NCBI RefSeq assembly: GCF_024170465.1
Contig: NZ_JALJYF010000001.1
Span: 682,001-746,000 of the forward strand
From: Natronospira proteinivora
Lineage (GTDB): Bacteria > Pseudomonadota > Gammaproteobacteria > Natronospirales > Natronospiraceae
Direction of reading: 5' to 3'
Length of the DNA: 64,000 nucleotides
Shown here in pieces: positions 17,306 to 25,976 of this stretch (its first letter is position 1; every line of letters starts with the position of its first letter). The position numbers and the translations under genes are program-made. The notes under the pieces were generated by a model. That model searched no databases and was not told where the DNA came from. It saw only the letters and a list, made by a program, of their open reading frames with translations.

Positions 17306-17896
17306 TTATTCCGATTTCCGAGGTTCGTCTGCCTTGCTTGCCCTGGGGCGACGCTTGGGCCGTCGAAAGCGAATCCCCAGAAGCCGGCGTCTGGCTCTCC
17401 GGCGCCGAAACTGCCGCATCAGTGAATATTGCCAGGTGATGTTGATCACGGTGGCGGCGATTAATGCCGTGATGACGCCCAATGTGATCGAGCCCAGCAG
17501 CAGCGGTGTTCCGATTCTTTCTATTTCCTGCAAAATCATGCCGAGGCTCAAGCTGTCTTCTTCCATTTTGGGCGAGCGCTGCAACATCCAGTTGCCAAGC
17601 ATGTAAGCGGAGACCATCATTGGCCCCATCGAGAATGGGTTGGAAATGAAACTGGCAAGAATGGCCACGGGTAGATTGACCCGAAGCCAGACGGTCAGCG
17701 TCAGGACCACAAGGGTCTGGAAGGGGATGGGAAGCCAGGCACAGAAAACACCAATGCCAAAGCCCTTGGCAGTGCTTCGGCGGCTCAATGCCCACACGCC
17801 CGGATCCGTCATGAGGGCGGCAAAGGGACGCAACAAGCGAAATTTCGCCAGCTGTTCCCGCCGGGGTATGTGTCGCTTAAAGAATGACCTGGGCAT
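17306..17896 (-). CDS. DUF2062 membrane protein
   Basis: A 196-residue protein with the DUF2062 core: a GFGIGVFCAWLPIPFQT motif followed by hydrophobic helices (about residues 45-70, 78-100 and 125-155) and the ISNPFSMGPM segment. The C-terminal 40 residues are strongly basic (RRRRARRRLL onward) and probably cytoplasmic. Function is unknown. In Pseudomonas-type genomes a DUF2062 gene also lies between the lol genes and comEC, so this placement is ancestral rather than an insertion. Confidence 0.85.
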   Translation of the reverse strand: MPRSFFKRHIPRREQLAKFRLLRPFAALMTDPGVWALSRRSTAKGFGIGVFCAWLPIPFQTLVVLTLTVWLRVNLPVAILASFISNPFSMGPMMVSAYMLGNWMLQRSPKMEEDSLSLGMILQEIERIGTPLLLGSITLGVITALIAATVINITWQYSLMRQFRRRRARRRLLGIRFRRPKRRPRASKADEPRKSE

Positions 17897-18033
17897 ACCT
17901 CATCCTTCAGATGGCCATTTCCCCTAGCCTGGGTTGCCAATGACACCGGAAATTCGACATTGTAACCTCCCAAGAGTTTTTCGGCTTCGGTAAAATCGGT
18001 TCTCAATCATAAGGGCGGCAAGGAAGCTGTCAC

Positions 18034-20085
18034 ATGCAGGGATTTGCAATCGGCCTGTTTCTTGGTTGTTTTCTCCTGGTCTGGGCACCGGCCGGTGTTC
18101 AGCTCCCCTGGTTGATGCTTTCCGCCGGCTTGTTGTTGGCCGCGGTTCTATGTCTGCGCCCGGCACTATGGGTGGTATCTGGGTTCCTGCTGGGCTTGTT
18201 GCTCAGTGGTGTTACCGTCCACCAGCAACTCAATCATGGGCCGCATTGGCAACCCGGACAGACTCTGACTATAGAAGGTCGGATCAGCGGTCTGGTGGTG
18301 GAAGAGTCGGGAAGACTGCGATTCGAATTCCAGCCCCTGGATGAAACAGGACAGTCATGGGGGGGACCCTTGCGCCTTAGCTGGTCCCAACCGGCGCTGG
18401 CACCCCGAAGTGGGGAAGTATGGCGGCTGCCCTTGCGGTTGGATGGGAGCGAGGGCGAGCCCTTGCCCGGTGCTTTTGACCGTGACCGTTGGCTTTTCAG
18501 GCAGGGATTGGCCGGCTCGGCACGAGTGGATGTCCAGGGTACCGCCATTCGACTGCGGACGTCGCCAGCGGGTGTGAGCGAGCTGCGTCGCAGTCTGTCC
18601 CAGGCCGTCAAGCAGTTTTTGGAAAGTCGTCCGGAAGCTGCCTTGATTCGCGGCGTGACAGTGGGGGATCGCAGCGGATTCTCCGAAGAACATTGGCGGG
18701 TGCTCAACGCCACCGGAACGACCCATCTGGTTGCGATTTCCGGTCTGCATATCGGACTTGTGGGGGGAATGGTCCTGGGCCTGGGACACCTTCTGGCCCG
18801 ATACCGGCCGGGGCGGACCCCAGCCACCGTGGCAGCTGCCGGTCTAGCCCTGGTGACGGCCGCCGCCTACGCCACACTGGCCGGTTTTGCCCTGCCCACA
18901 CAACGGGCCCTATTGATGTTTTCGGTGCTGGTGTTGCTGATCCTGACCCGCCGCCAAACAGGACCCGCCGCAGGCTTGTCCCTGGCTGCTGTCGGGGTGC
19001 TGCTGCTCGACCCTCTGGCGGTCATGGATGCGGGGTTTTATCTGTCCTTCGCGCTTGTGGCCATGGTGTTGATGGTGGTAGCGGCTGGTGACCGCCCTCG
19101 GCCCTGGCTGGTGTTTGTCCGGGTTCAGTGGGTAACCGGTCTGGCCGTTTTACCCCTATTGATGCTCCTATTTGCATCTGGCCCAATTACCGGGCCGGTG
19201 GCAAATGCACTGGCCGTCCCTGTATTCAGCCTAGTGGTGGTCCCGATATCCCTGCTGGGAGCGCTGTTTTGGGTCATGGATCTGACAGTTCCGGCCCAGA
19301 TGGCCTGGATGATGGGGGCCGAGGTGCTGGAATGGCTGTGGCGGATTCTTCGGGTCCTGGCGGAAGGACCAGTCCTGACGGCGACCATGGAGCCCCGTCC
19401 GGTGTGGGTATTTACCGGCTTGCTAGCCATGGCGGCCATTCTATTGCCCGGCCCGGTGTGGACGCGCGGTCTGCTGCTATGCGCCCTGCTGCCGGTAGTG
19501 CTGGGTCCCCGGCCGGAGCCGCCTGGTCAATGGCAGCTGCAACATTGGGGCCTGCCGGGCGGCGGGCATGCTTGGTCCATCCATGGCTCGGGTGATCGAT
19601 TGATCTGGCTGGATGTGGGTCGCCCGGATCTGCGAGCCAGCCTGAATCATTGGTTAGCGGCTGAACTCCGAGACGAGTCGGCGGGGTTGTTGTTGAACCC
19701 GAGAGGCAGCATGGGCCCTGCTTCCCTGGATCCTGTGCTGGCCCTGATGCCCGGCCATGTGAAGCCCCAGTCGGGCTGGCCGGCTTTGATGCCGGAGCCC
19801 GGTAGGGCCAGTCCGGGCCCGGCGCGTCATTGTGACGGAATCCAGCTGGATGGATGGCGATTCGAGCGCAAAATGGATGCGGCGGGGGAGTCATTCTGCC
19901 AGGTTACGGGGCAGGGTATGATTGGCTCGCTGGTTCTGGGGCGGGACGATCTCCGTATTCTTGATCGGAACGGCGATTCCGTCTGGGCGGCCAGCGCCGA
20001 GGCGTGGTCCGGGACCGCCAGAGTGGAAATCAGCGGCGATCGTATACGGATTGAATCACCGCGCCCCTACTGGTGGCGGCCCTGA
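18034..20085 (+). CDS. comEC: ComEC/Rec2 DNA-uptake channel with degenerate C-terminal domain
   Basis: A 683-residue polytopic membrane protein that in competent bacteria carries single-stranded DNA across the inner membrane. An N-terminal helical/OB part (about residues 1-180) is followed by the Competence domain with VAISGLHIGLVGGMV near residue 233 and many helices to about 490. The last 190 residues sit where a metallo-beta-lactamase nuclease domain normally lies. They keep a WLDVGRPD strand but have no HxHxDH motif or other obvious metal ligands, and the domain is shorter than usual. The frame is intact, so this is decay of the domain and not a frameshift. Other competence genes are not in view. 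Confidence 0.88.
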   Translation: MQGFAIGLFLGCFLLVWAPAGVQLPWLMLSAGLLLAAVLCLRPALWVVSGFLLGLLLSGVTVHQQLNHGPHWQPGQTLTIEGRISGLVVEESGRLRFEFQPLDETGQSWGGPLRLSWSQPALAPRSGEVWRLPLRLDGSEGEPLPGAFDRDRWLFRQGLAGSARVDVQGTAIRLRTSPAGVSELRRSLSQAVKQFLESRPEAALIRGVTVGDRSGFSEEHWRVLNATGTTHLVAISGLHIGLVGGMVLGLGHLLARYRPGRTPATVAAAGLALVTAAAYATLAGFALPTQRALLMFSVLVLLILTRRQTGPAAGLSLAAVGVLLLDPLAVMDAGFYLSFALVAMVLMVVAAGDRPRPWLVFVRVQWVTGLAVLPLLMLLFASGPITGPVANALAVPVFSLVVVPISLLGALFWVMDLTVPAQMAWMMGAEVLEWLWRILRVLAEGPVLTATMEPRPVWVFTGLLAMAAILLPGPVWTRGLLLCALLPVVLGPRPEPPGQWQLQHWGLPGGGHAWSIHGSGDRLIWLDVGRPDLRASLNHWLAAELRDESAGLLLNPRGSMGPASLDPVLALMPGHVKPQSGWPALMPEPGRASPGPARHCDGIQLDGWRFERKMDAAGESFCQVTGQGMIGSLVLGRDDLRILDRNGDSVWAASAEAWSGTARVEISGDRIRIESPRPYWWRP

Positions 20086-20205
20086 TTTCGGGCCGGGGGC
20101 CAAATCAAGTATCATGCAGCGGTCAATTCTGGCTGATCATTAACTCATATTGCGTCACTGACAGCCCCTCGGGGCAGGGCGCCCGGAAAGGAGCATCTGG
20201 CAACA

Positions 20206-20823
20206 ATGCTTGAACTGATTCAGGCCGGCGGCTGGTTGATGCTGCCCATCATCCTCTGTTCCGTCATCGCCTTCGGTATTGTCGCTGAGCGTCTCTGGAC
20301 CCTTCGCACAAGCAGAGTCACCCCGCCGCATCTGGCCGCGGAAGCCTGGCAATGGCTGCAGAGTGGTGAGTTGAGCGATGAGCGCATCAAAGCGTTGCGG
20401 AACAACTCACCCCTGGGGCGCATTCTGGCTGCCGGACTCATGCATCGTCACGGCGATCGACAGCTGATGAAGGATACCGTGGAGGATACCGGTCGCCACG
20501 TGGTCCACGACCTGGAACGCTACCTCAATACCTTGGGGACCATCGCCGCCATCACCCCGCTTTTGGGGTTGCTGGGCACCGTGGTGGGCATGGTGCGGGT
20601 CTTTACTGCTATCACGGCCCATGGGGTTGGAGATCCCGGCGCCCTGGCCGGTGGTATATCCGAAGCCTTGTTGACCACAGCGGGCGGCTTGACCGTGGCC
20701 ATTCCTTCACTGATCGCCTATCGCTATCTGAGAGGCCGGGTGGATGAGCTGGTGGTGGACATGGAACAGCAGGCCATGAAGCTGGTTGATGCCTTGAGTG
20801 GTCATGCGGGGAGGCAGGGATGA
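20206..20823 (+). CDS. exbB: ExbB/TolQ/MotA-family proton channel subunit
   Basis: A 205-residue inner-membrane protein with three hydrophobic segments (about residues 8-30, 105-135 and 150-172). The conserved proton-channel pattern is TPLLGLLGTVVGMVRVF together with ISEALLTTAGGLTVAIPSLIAY. It works with ExbD and a TonB-like protein to energise outer-membrane transport. It overlaps exbD by 4 nt (ATGA). Position upstream of msbA and lpxK is a conserved gammaproteobacterial arrangement. GGAAAGGAG lies 12 nt before the ATG. Confidence 0.92.
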   Translation: MLELIQAGGWLMLPIILCSVIAFGIVAERLWTLRTSRVTPPHLAAEAWQWLQSGELSDERIKALRNNSPLGRILAAGLMHRHGDRQLMKDTVEDTGRHVVHDLERYLNTLGTIAAITPLLGLLGTVVGMVRVFTAITAHGVGDPGALAGGISEALLTTAGGLTVAIPSLIAYRYLRGRVDELVVDMEQQAMKLVDALSGHAGRQG

Positions 20824-21266
20824 ATCTCCGGCCTCGCCGTTCGGAAGAACCGGAAGTCAATCTCACGCCATTGATTGACGTGGTTTTCCTGCTGCTTGTG
20901 TTCTTCATGGTTTCCACCACCTTTGTCAGGGAGGCAGATCTGGAGATCATTCTCCCCGAAGCCTCGCTGGAAGGTGTGGAGGAAGCCCCGGATCGCCCCT
21001 TGGAAGTGGTGGTGTCAGCGGACGGGGTGTACTACGTCAATGGCCGGGAACTGGTAAACAGTCGCCCCGAAACCCTGGATACCGCCATCCGGCGGGTGAT
21101 CGGGGATGATCGGGACGTGCCGGTAACCATTCGGGCCGACGCTAATGCCCGTCATCAGTCCGTGGTAACGGTTATGGATGTGGCCGGAAAACTGGGGTTC
21201 AGCCAAATTCAGGTGGTGACGGCGGAAGAGACGGAACCCGACGCGGTTGACGAGGAGAGACCATGA
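20820..21266 (+). CDS. exbD: ExbD/TolR-family biopolymer transport protein
   Basis: A 148-residue protein with a single membrane helix near the N-terminus. The pattern EVNLTPLIDVVFLLLVFFMVS holds the functional aspartate at about residue 20 that couples proton flow to the ExbB channel. The rest is a periplasmic TolR-like domain (about residues 45-140). Both ends overlap neighbours by 4 nt: ATGA with exbB and ATGA with msbA, so the three genes are translationally coupled. Confidence 0.93.
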   Translation: MNLRPRRSEEPEVNLTPLIDVVFLLLVFFMVSTTFVREADLEIILPEASLEGVEEAPDRPLEVVVSADGVYYVNGRELVNSRPETLDTAIRRVIGDDRDVPVTIRADANARHQSVVTVMDVAGKLGFSQIQVVTAEETEPDAVDEERP

Positions 21267-23041
21267 CTGGGGACGCCAACCGCCAAAGTGCGCCGGGTAT
21301 CGAGCACGAAAAGGAAGCCTTCCAGGTCTATCGGCGTCTTTTGGGCTATGTGGCCCCCCATTGGCGGATATTTCTGGTGGCAGTGGTCAGTATGGGTCTG
21401 TTTGCTGTCTCTCAGGCCGGTTTCCCCGCCATCCTCAAGCCCCTGACCGATGAGAGCTTGGTGGCTCGGGACCCGGAAGCCATCCGTATCATGCCGCTGT
21501 TCCTGATGGGCCTGTTCATCCTCCGGGGAATCACCGGCTTTCTCTCCACCTTCTATATGAACTGGGTGGGGCGCCGAGTGATCAAGCAGTTGCGCACCGA
21601 GACCTTCCGTCAGATGCTGGCGCTGCCAGTGAACTATTTTGACCAGTCTTCCTCCGGGGTGCTGGTTTCCAAGCTGACTTACAACATCGAGCAGATTGCC
21701 GAATCGGTGACCAATGCCATTACGGTGCTGGTTCGGGACTCCCTGACGGTTCTGGCCTTGTTGGCCTATATGCTGTGGATCAGCATTCCCCTGACGGCCT
21801 TCCTCCTGGTAACCGCCCCCTTGCTGATGGGGCTGGTACGTTTTGTCAGCAAACGGTTTCGAAAGTACAGCGGCCGGATTCAAAACTCCATGGGGGATGT
21901 AACCCGGGTGGCCGAGGAGGTGATCGGTGGCCAGCGGGTGGTGAAGGTATTTGGTGGACAGGATTATGAAGCCCGCCGTTTTGAATCCATTAATGAGCAT
22001 AACCGACGCATGCATATGCGCATGGTCGCCACCAAGGCCGGCAGTGTCCCGGTGGTGCAGTTGATTGCCGGTATCGGTATCACCGGCATCATCTATTTCG
22101 CCACCTTGCCCGGGGTTCTGGACCAGATCACGGTTGGGGCCTTCGTGGCCTTTCTGGGGGCCGCCATGCTGCTCATGGCGCCGCTGCGGAATCTGGCCAA
22201 TGTGAACGCGGTTCTGCAGAAGGGGATTGCCGCAGCCCACAGCGTGTTCGCCCTACTGGATACCGAGCCGGAAGACGAGGGGGGTAGCCGGACCATCAAG
22301 CGCGCCGAAGGTGAAGTGAGATTCGACAACGTCTCTTTCAGCTATGGCGAAGGCAAGGAAACCGTGCTCAAGGACATCAATCTGGACGTGAAGGTCGGGG
22401 AGGTGATTGCCCTGGTGGGTCGTTCCGGCAGTGGCAAGAGTACATTGGTAAGTCTGCTGCCCCGTTTCCATGATCCGGACAGCGGACAAATCACTCTGGA
22501 CGGGGTGCCTCTGCAAGAATACCGGCGTGCCGATCTGCGCAATCAAATTGCCATGGTCAGTCAGGATGTGGTCCTGTTCAATGACACGGTAGAACACAAT
22601 ATTGCCTATGGCAGCCTGGAAGAAACTGATCGCAAGGCAGTGCTGGAAGCGGCTCGCAAGGCTTATGCTCTGGATTTCATAGAGCGTTTGCCGGAAGGGC
22701 TGGAGACCGTGGTGGGGGATCGAGGCGTATTGCTGTCCGGGGGGCAACGCCAACGTATTGCCATTGCTCGGGCCTTGCTCAAGGATGCGCCCCTGTTGAT
22801 TCTGGATGAGGCTACATCGGCACTGGACACCGAATCGGAACGTCATATCCAGCGGGCTCTGGCCCGACTAATGGAAAACCGGACCACCTTTGTCATTGCC
22901 CATCGTCTGTCTACCATCGAGAACGCCGATCGCATCCTGGTATTGGATCAGGGGCGTATCGTGGAGGCGGGCAGCCACAGTGAACTGCTGACAAAGGGCG
23001 GCCACTACGCCATGCTGCATCGCATGCAGTTCGAGGAATAA
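21263..23041 (+). CDS. msbA: Lipid A export ABC transporter MsbA
   Basis: A 592-residue half-transporter that flips lipid A-core across the inner membrane. The N-terminal six-helix region (about residues 28-320) is followed by the ATPase: Walker [18 protein letters not shown], the Q-loop MVSQDVVLFNDTVEHNIAYG, signature LSGGQRQRIAIARALL and Walker B LLILDEATSALDTESE. Length is near the E. coli protein (582). It overlaps exbD by 4 nt and is followed by lpxK after 9 nt. The msbA-lpxK pairing confirms the substrate assignment. Confidence 0.96.
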   Translation: MTGDANRQSAPGIEHEKEAFQVYRRLLGYVAPHWRIFLVAVVSMGLFAVSQAGFPAILKPLTDESLVARDPEAIRIMPLFLMGLFILRGITGFLSTFYMNWVGRRVIKQLRTETFRQMLALPVNYFDQSSSGVLVSKLTYNIEQIAESVTNAITVLVRDSLTVLALLAYMLWISIPLTAFLLVTAPLLMGLVRFVSKRFRKYSGRIQNSMGDVTRVAEEVIGGQRVVKVFGGQDYEARRFESINEHNRRMHMRMVATKAGSVPVVQLIAGIGITGIIYFATLPGVLDQITVGAFVAFLGAAMLLMAPLRNLANVNAVLQKGIAAAHSVFALLDTEPEDEGGSRTIKRAEGEVRFDNVSFSYGEGKETVLKDINLDVKVGEVIALVGRSGSGKSTLVSLLPRFHDPDSGQITLDGVPLQEYRRADLRNQIAMVSQDVVLFNDTVEHNIAYGSLEETDRKAVLEAARKAYALDFIERLPEGLETVVGDRGVLLSGGQRQRIAIARALLKDAPLLILDEATSALDTESERHIQRALARLMENRTTFVIAHRLSTIENADRILVLDQGRIVEAGSHSELLTKGGHYAMLHRMQFEE

Positions 23042-23050
23042 TACCAAGTC

Positions 23051-24046
23051 ATGGGGACCGGACTGCGCCCAAGACTGGAAGCTTGGCTGAATCGCCGCTG
23101 GTACGGTGACCGCAGGCCGGAATGGCCTCTGCGGCTGCTGGCCCGTCTGCAAGGGTGTTTGGTGGACGTGAACCGACGCCGCGCCGAAGGGGCCTGGCAG
23201 GCGCCTGTGCCGGTGGTGGTGGTGGGCAACCTCACCGCCGGCGGAAGCGGCAAGACGCCCCTGGTGGCCTGGCTCGCCAGCCAGCTGAAAGCGCGTGGGC
23301 TGAGGGTTGGTATCGTCAGCCGGGGGTATGGTCGCCGTCGGCAAGACCTGCGCCTGCTGGGGGAGGATGACGACTGGCGAAGCGGGGGAGACGAGCCTCT
23401 GTTGCTGCACCACCTGACAGCCTCTCCAGTGGCGGTGGGCCGGGATCGTGTGGCCGCTTGCCAGTTGTTGCTTGCCCACCATTCCATCGATCTTATTCTC
23501 AGCGACGATGGCCTGCAGCATTACCGTCTTCATCGAGACCGGGAGCTGCTTGTCATCGACCGCAGTCGGGGGTTTGGGAATGGGCGATTGCTGCCTGCCG
23601 GCCCCCTTCGGGAACCGGTGGACCGGGCCCGCCTGGTGGACTGGACAATCTGGAGCGGGGGCGTGCCCGCCGGCGAGACGGGCCTTGCTATGACCCTGTC
23701 GGTGGATGAGGCGGTTCGTCTTGCCGACGGTAGCAGTCGGCCGCTCGGCGCCTTTGCGCCTGGTCCGGTTCGGGCGGTAGCGGGAATCGGTGACCCCGCC
23801 CGTTTTTTTGATAGTCTGGAGGCGTATGGCCTGAAACTGTTCCGGGAAACGCCGGGCGACCATGGGCAATGGCAGCCCGGGGAAGAGGACTACCTGCCGG
23901 TCTTAATGACCGACAAGGACGCCATTAAACTGCATGGGCAGTCCCAGGGGGACTGGTGGCGGGTGCCGCTCAAGGCCCGAGTGAGTCCTTCAGAGGCATT
24001 GCTGGACGATATTCAGTCATTGATTTCGAATGAGGAAACACCATGA
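23051..24046 (+). CDS. lpxK: Tetraacyldisaccharide 4'-kinase LpxK
   Basis: A 331-residue membrane-associated kinase that phosphorylates the 4' position of the lipid A disaccharide precursor. The P-loop is [15 protein letters not shown] (about residues 58-72). The SRGYGRR segment and [16 protein letters not shown] with its catalytic aspartates follow, then the [20 protein letters not shown] stretch. Size agrees with the E. coli enzyme (328). It overlaps the Trm112-like gene by 4 nt. Confidence 0.96.
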   Translation: MGTGLRPRLEAWLNRRWYGDRRPEWPLRLLARLQGCLVDVNRRRAEGAWQAPVPVVVVGNLTAGGSGKTPLVAWLASQLKARGLRVGIVSRGYGRRRQDLRLLGEDDDWRSGGDEPLLLHHLTASPVAVGRDRVAACQLLLAHHSIDLILSDDGLQHYRLHRDRELLVIDRSRGFGNGRLLPAGPLREPVDRARLVDWTIWSGGVPAGETGLAMTLSVDEAVRLADGSSRPLGAFAPGPVRAVAGIGDPARFFDSLEAYGLKLFRETPGDHGQWQPGEEDYLPVLMTDKDAIKLHGQSQGDWWRVPLKARVSPSEALLDDIQSLISNEETP

Positions 24047-24237
24047 GTGTGGATCGCAAGACCCTGGAGCTACTGGTTTGCCCGGTCTGCAAGGGGAAGC
24101 TGATTTATCAACGAGGGGATGAGGAGCTGATCTGCAAGGCGGATCGCCTGGCGTTTCCGGTTCGGGACGGGATTCCGGTGATGCTGGAAGAAGAGGCGAG
24201 AAGTATCAGTCTTGAGGAGAGGGACGCGCTGAAATGA
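24043..24237 (+). CDS. Trm112-family small zinc-ribbon-like protein
   Basis: A 64-residue protein. CPVCKGKL at residues 13-20 is the first half of the Trm112/YcaR fold. The second half ([21 protein letters not shown]) keeps one cysteine, so a full four-cysteine zinc site is not present. The YcaR family lies between lpxK and kdsB in many gammaproteobacteria. Its bacterial role is unclear. It overlaps both neighbours by 4 nt, which means tight coupling within the msbA-lpxK-kdsB run. Confidence 0.9.
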   Translation: MSVDRKTLELLVCPVCKGKLIYQRGDEELICKADRLAFPVRDGIPVMLEEEARSISLEERDALK

Positions 24238-25007
24238 GTTTCAAGGTGGTCATTCCGGCTCGCTATAGTTCCATCCGGTTTCCGGGCAAGCCTCTGACGC
24301 GGATTGCGGGCGAGCCTATGGTTCGTCATGTCTGGCAACGGGCGGTGGATGCCGGGGCCGAGTCGGTGATTATTGCAACCGATGATCACAGTATACGAAC
24401 TCATTGCGAGCAATTCGGCGCCCGGGTTTGCATGACCAGCCCCGCGGCTTCATCGGGAACGGACCGGGTGGCGGAAGTGGTTTCCCAACTGGGATGGCCG
24501 GATGAGGATGTAGTGGTCAATCTTCAGGGGGATGAGCCCTTGATGCCCGTGTCTGCCATTCGTGATGTGGCGGATCAGTTGCTCAACGAAGCCTCGGCGG
24601 ATATCGGTACCCTTTGCTGGCCTATCGATACGGCTGAAGAGCTGATGAACCCTAATGTGGTGAAGGTGGTGGTGGCTCGTAGCGGTTCGGCCCTCTACTT
24701 CAGCCGTGCACCCATCCCCTGGAACCGCGATGAGCCGGTCAACCGTCATGCCGGTGACGGGGCGGCCCCTCGGGCCGTGTACCGACATATTGGTCTGTAT
24801 AGCTATCGGGCAGGGGTCCTGGCCCGCCTGGCCAATGAACCGCCTTGTGAGCTTGAACAGATTGAACAGCTGGAGCAGCTCCGGGCTCTATGGATTGGAC
24901 TGCGTATCCAGGTGAGACAGGCCGGGGAGATGCCGGGGCCGGGCGTGGATACGCCGGAAGATGCGGAGCGGGTGGAGCAGCTCTTGAATGATGCCGAAGC
25001 CGGCTGA
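24234..25007 (+). CDS. kdsB: 3-deoxy-manno-octulosonate cytidylyltransferase KdsB
   Basis: A 257-residue cytoplasmic enzyme that makes CMP-Kdo, the donor for the inner core of lipopolysaccharide. It has the nucleotidyltransferase start [29 protein letters not shown], and the [12 protein letters not shown] region followed by [12 protein letters not shown]. Length is close to the E. coli enzyme (248). It ends the comEC-exbBD-msbA-lpxK operon. The next gene is convergent, 17 nt away. Confidence 0.96.
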   Translation: MSFKVVIPARYSSIRFPGKPLTRIAGEPMVRHVWQRAVDAGAESVIIATDDHSIRTHCEQFGARVCMTSPAASSGTDRVAEVVSQLGWPDEDVVVNLQGDEPLMPVSAIRDVADQLLNEASADIGTLCWPIDTAEELMNPNVVKVVVARSGSALYFSRAPIPWNRDEPVNRHAGDGAAPRAVYRHIGLYSYRAGVLARLANEPPCELEQIEQLEQLRALWIGLRIQVRQAGEMPGPGVDTPEDAERVEQLLNDAEAG

Positions 25008-25024
25008 GCGGATTGGCTTGGCGC

Positions 25025-25300
25025 CTATTGATGGGGCGGGTCCAGAACTTCCATATTATTGAGCTCAGGGTTTAGGCCCTCGCCTCGGGGGTTCTTGATG
25101 CCGAGACCCAGTACATCGGGCAGGGCACGCACTGGTTCACCATGGGCATTACTGAGCACCCGTTCGCTGTCATCAGCGGCCTGGAGTACGATCTCCATCT
25201 CTTCATCCAGCACTTCGATGATGTGCCATTCATGATTGAGATAACGCACTCGGCGGCCGATCAGCGCTTCCAGTTCCTCGATTGAAGGGATTTTGTCCAT
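25025..25300 (-). CDS. Small hypothetical protein, 91 residues
   Basis: I do not recognise this gene. It would be an acidic 91-residue cytoplasmic protein with no signal peptide or membrane helix. The N-terminal half looks like a small beta-rich domain: IGRRVRYLNHEWHIIEVLDEEMEIVLQA reads like an SH3-like or DUF-type barrel. The C-terminal 30 residues (PDVLGLGIKNPRGEGLNPELNNMEV) look extended. It lies between convergent kdsB and the divergent phosphatase gene. No strong ribosome-binding site precedes the ATG. It fills a gap that would otherwise be empty, and its composition resembles its neighbours. Confidence 0.6.
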   Translation of the reverse strand: MDKIPSIEELEALIGRRVRYLNHEWHIIEVLDEEMEIVLQAADDSERVLSNAHGEPVRALPDVLGLGIKNPRGEGLNPELNNMEVLDPPHQ

Positions 25301-25396
25301 AATGCTCGCATGATGGCCTGTGTCCGGCCTATGGTCGCGCTAAACTCCATCGCTGGCAAGGGCTTTGCATTTGGATGATGGCTGAGGAAAACTGAA

Positions 25397-25870
25397 ATGA
25401 GCAAACGTATCTTGTTTGTCTGCATGGGCAATATTTGCCGTTCACCAACGGCGGAGGCGGTTTTCCGTCATCGTCTCACGGCCCATGGTCATGCCTTGTC
25501 GCTGGTGATCGATTCGGCCGGCACCCATGGCTACCATGTGGGGCATCCGCCGGATGGGCGGGCTGTTGAGGCGGCAGCCCGCCGCGGGGTGTCGCTGGAA
25601 GGTATTACCGCCCGCCGGGTGGAGGAGGGGGATTTTCACCGTTTTGATTTGATCCTCTGTGCCGATGAATCCAATCTGCGCATGCTCGAAGAAATGCAGC
25701 CACCGGGCAGTCCTGCGCGCCTGCAGTTGCTACTGGAATTCGCCGATAGTTCGGAAAGGGAAGTTCCGGATCCCTATTATGGTGGCGACAAGGGCTTTGA
25801 GAAGGTGCTGGACCTGATTGAGTCAGCTTGTGATGGCCTGATCCACCGACTGGCTTCCAGCAGTCGGTGA
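25397..25870 (+). CDS. Low-molecular-weight protein-tyrosine phosphatase
   Basis: A 157-residue cysteine phosphatase. The P-loop VCMGNICRSPTAE near the N-terminus provides the nucleophilic cysteine (residue 9) and arginine. The general-acid loop is VPDPYYGGDKGFE near residue 122. Unlike Wzb-type enzymes it is not next to a tyrosine kinase or capsule genes; in Pseudomonas a similar gene also follows kdsB. Its target is unknown. The start ATG at 25397 has only a weak AGGAAAA before it. A strong terminator follows. Confidence 0.93.
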   Translation: MSKRILFVCMGNICRSPTAEAVFRHRLTAHGHALSLVIDSAGTHGYHVGHPPDGRAVEAAARRGVSLEGITARRVEEGDFHRFDLILCADESNLRMLEEMQPPGSPARLQLLLEFADSSEREVPDPYYGGDKGFEKVLDLIESACDGLIHRLASSSR

Positions 25871-25924
25871 TCAACTTTCTCTAGCAATCCGAACGAAGCC
25901 CAAGCCAACTCATCTCCTCCACAA

Positions 25925-25955
25925 AAAAAAGGCCGGTCATCGACCGGCCTTTTTT
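25925..25955. terminator. Bidirectional rho-independent terminator between the phosphatase gene and rne
   Basis: The perfect stem GGCCGGTC (25931-25938) and GACCGGCC (25942-25949) has a 3-nt loop. It is flanked by a run of 8 A on the left and 6 T on the right, so the structure ends transcription on both strands. It lies between the phosphatase stop (25870) and the rne stop (25977). Confidence 0.92.
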
Positions 25956-25976
25956 GTTATGGCTTATCGTGAATGG

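Noticed and set aside
21209-22240. 343-codon minus-strand open frame over msbA
   Set aside because: Antisense shadow; msbA motifs on the other strand are complete.
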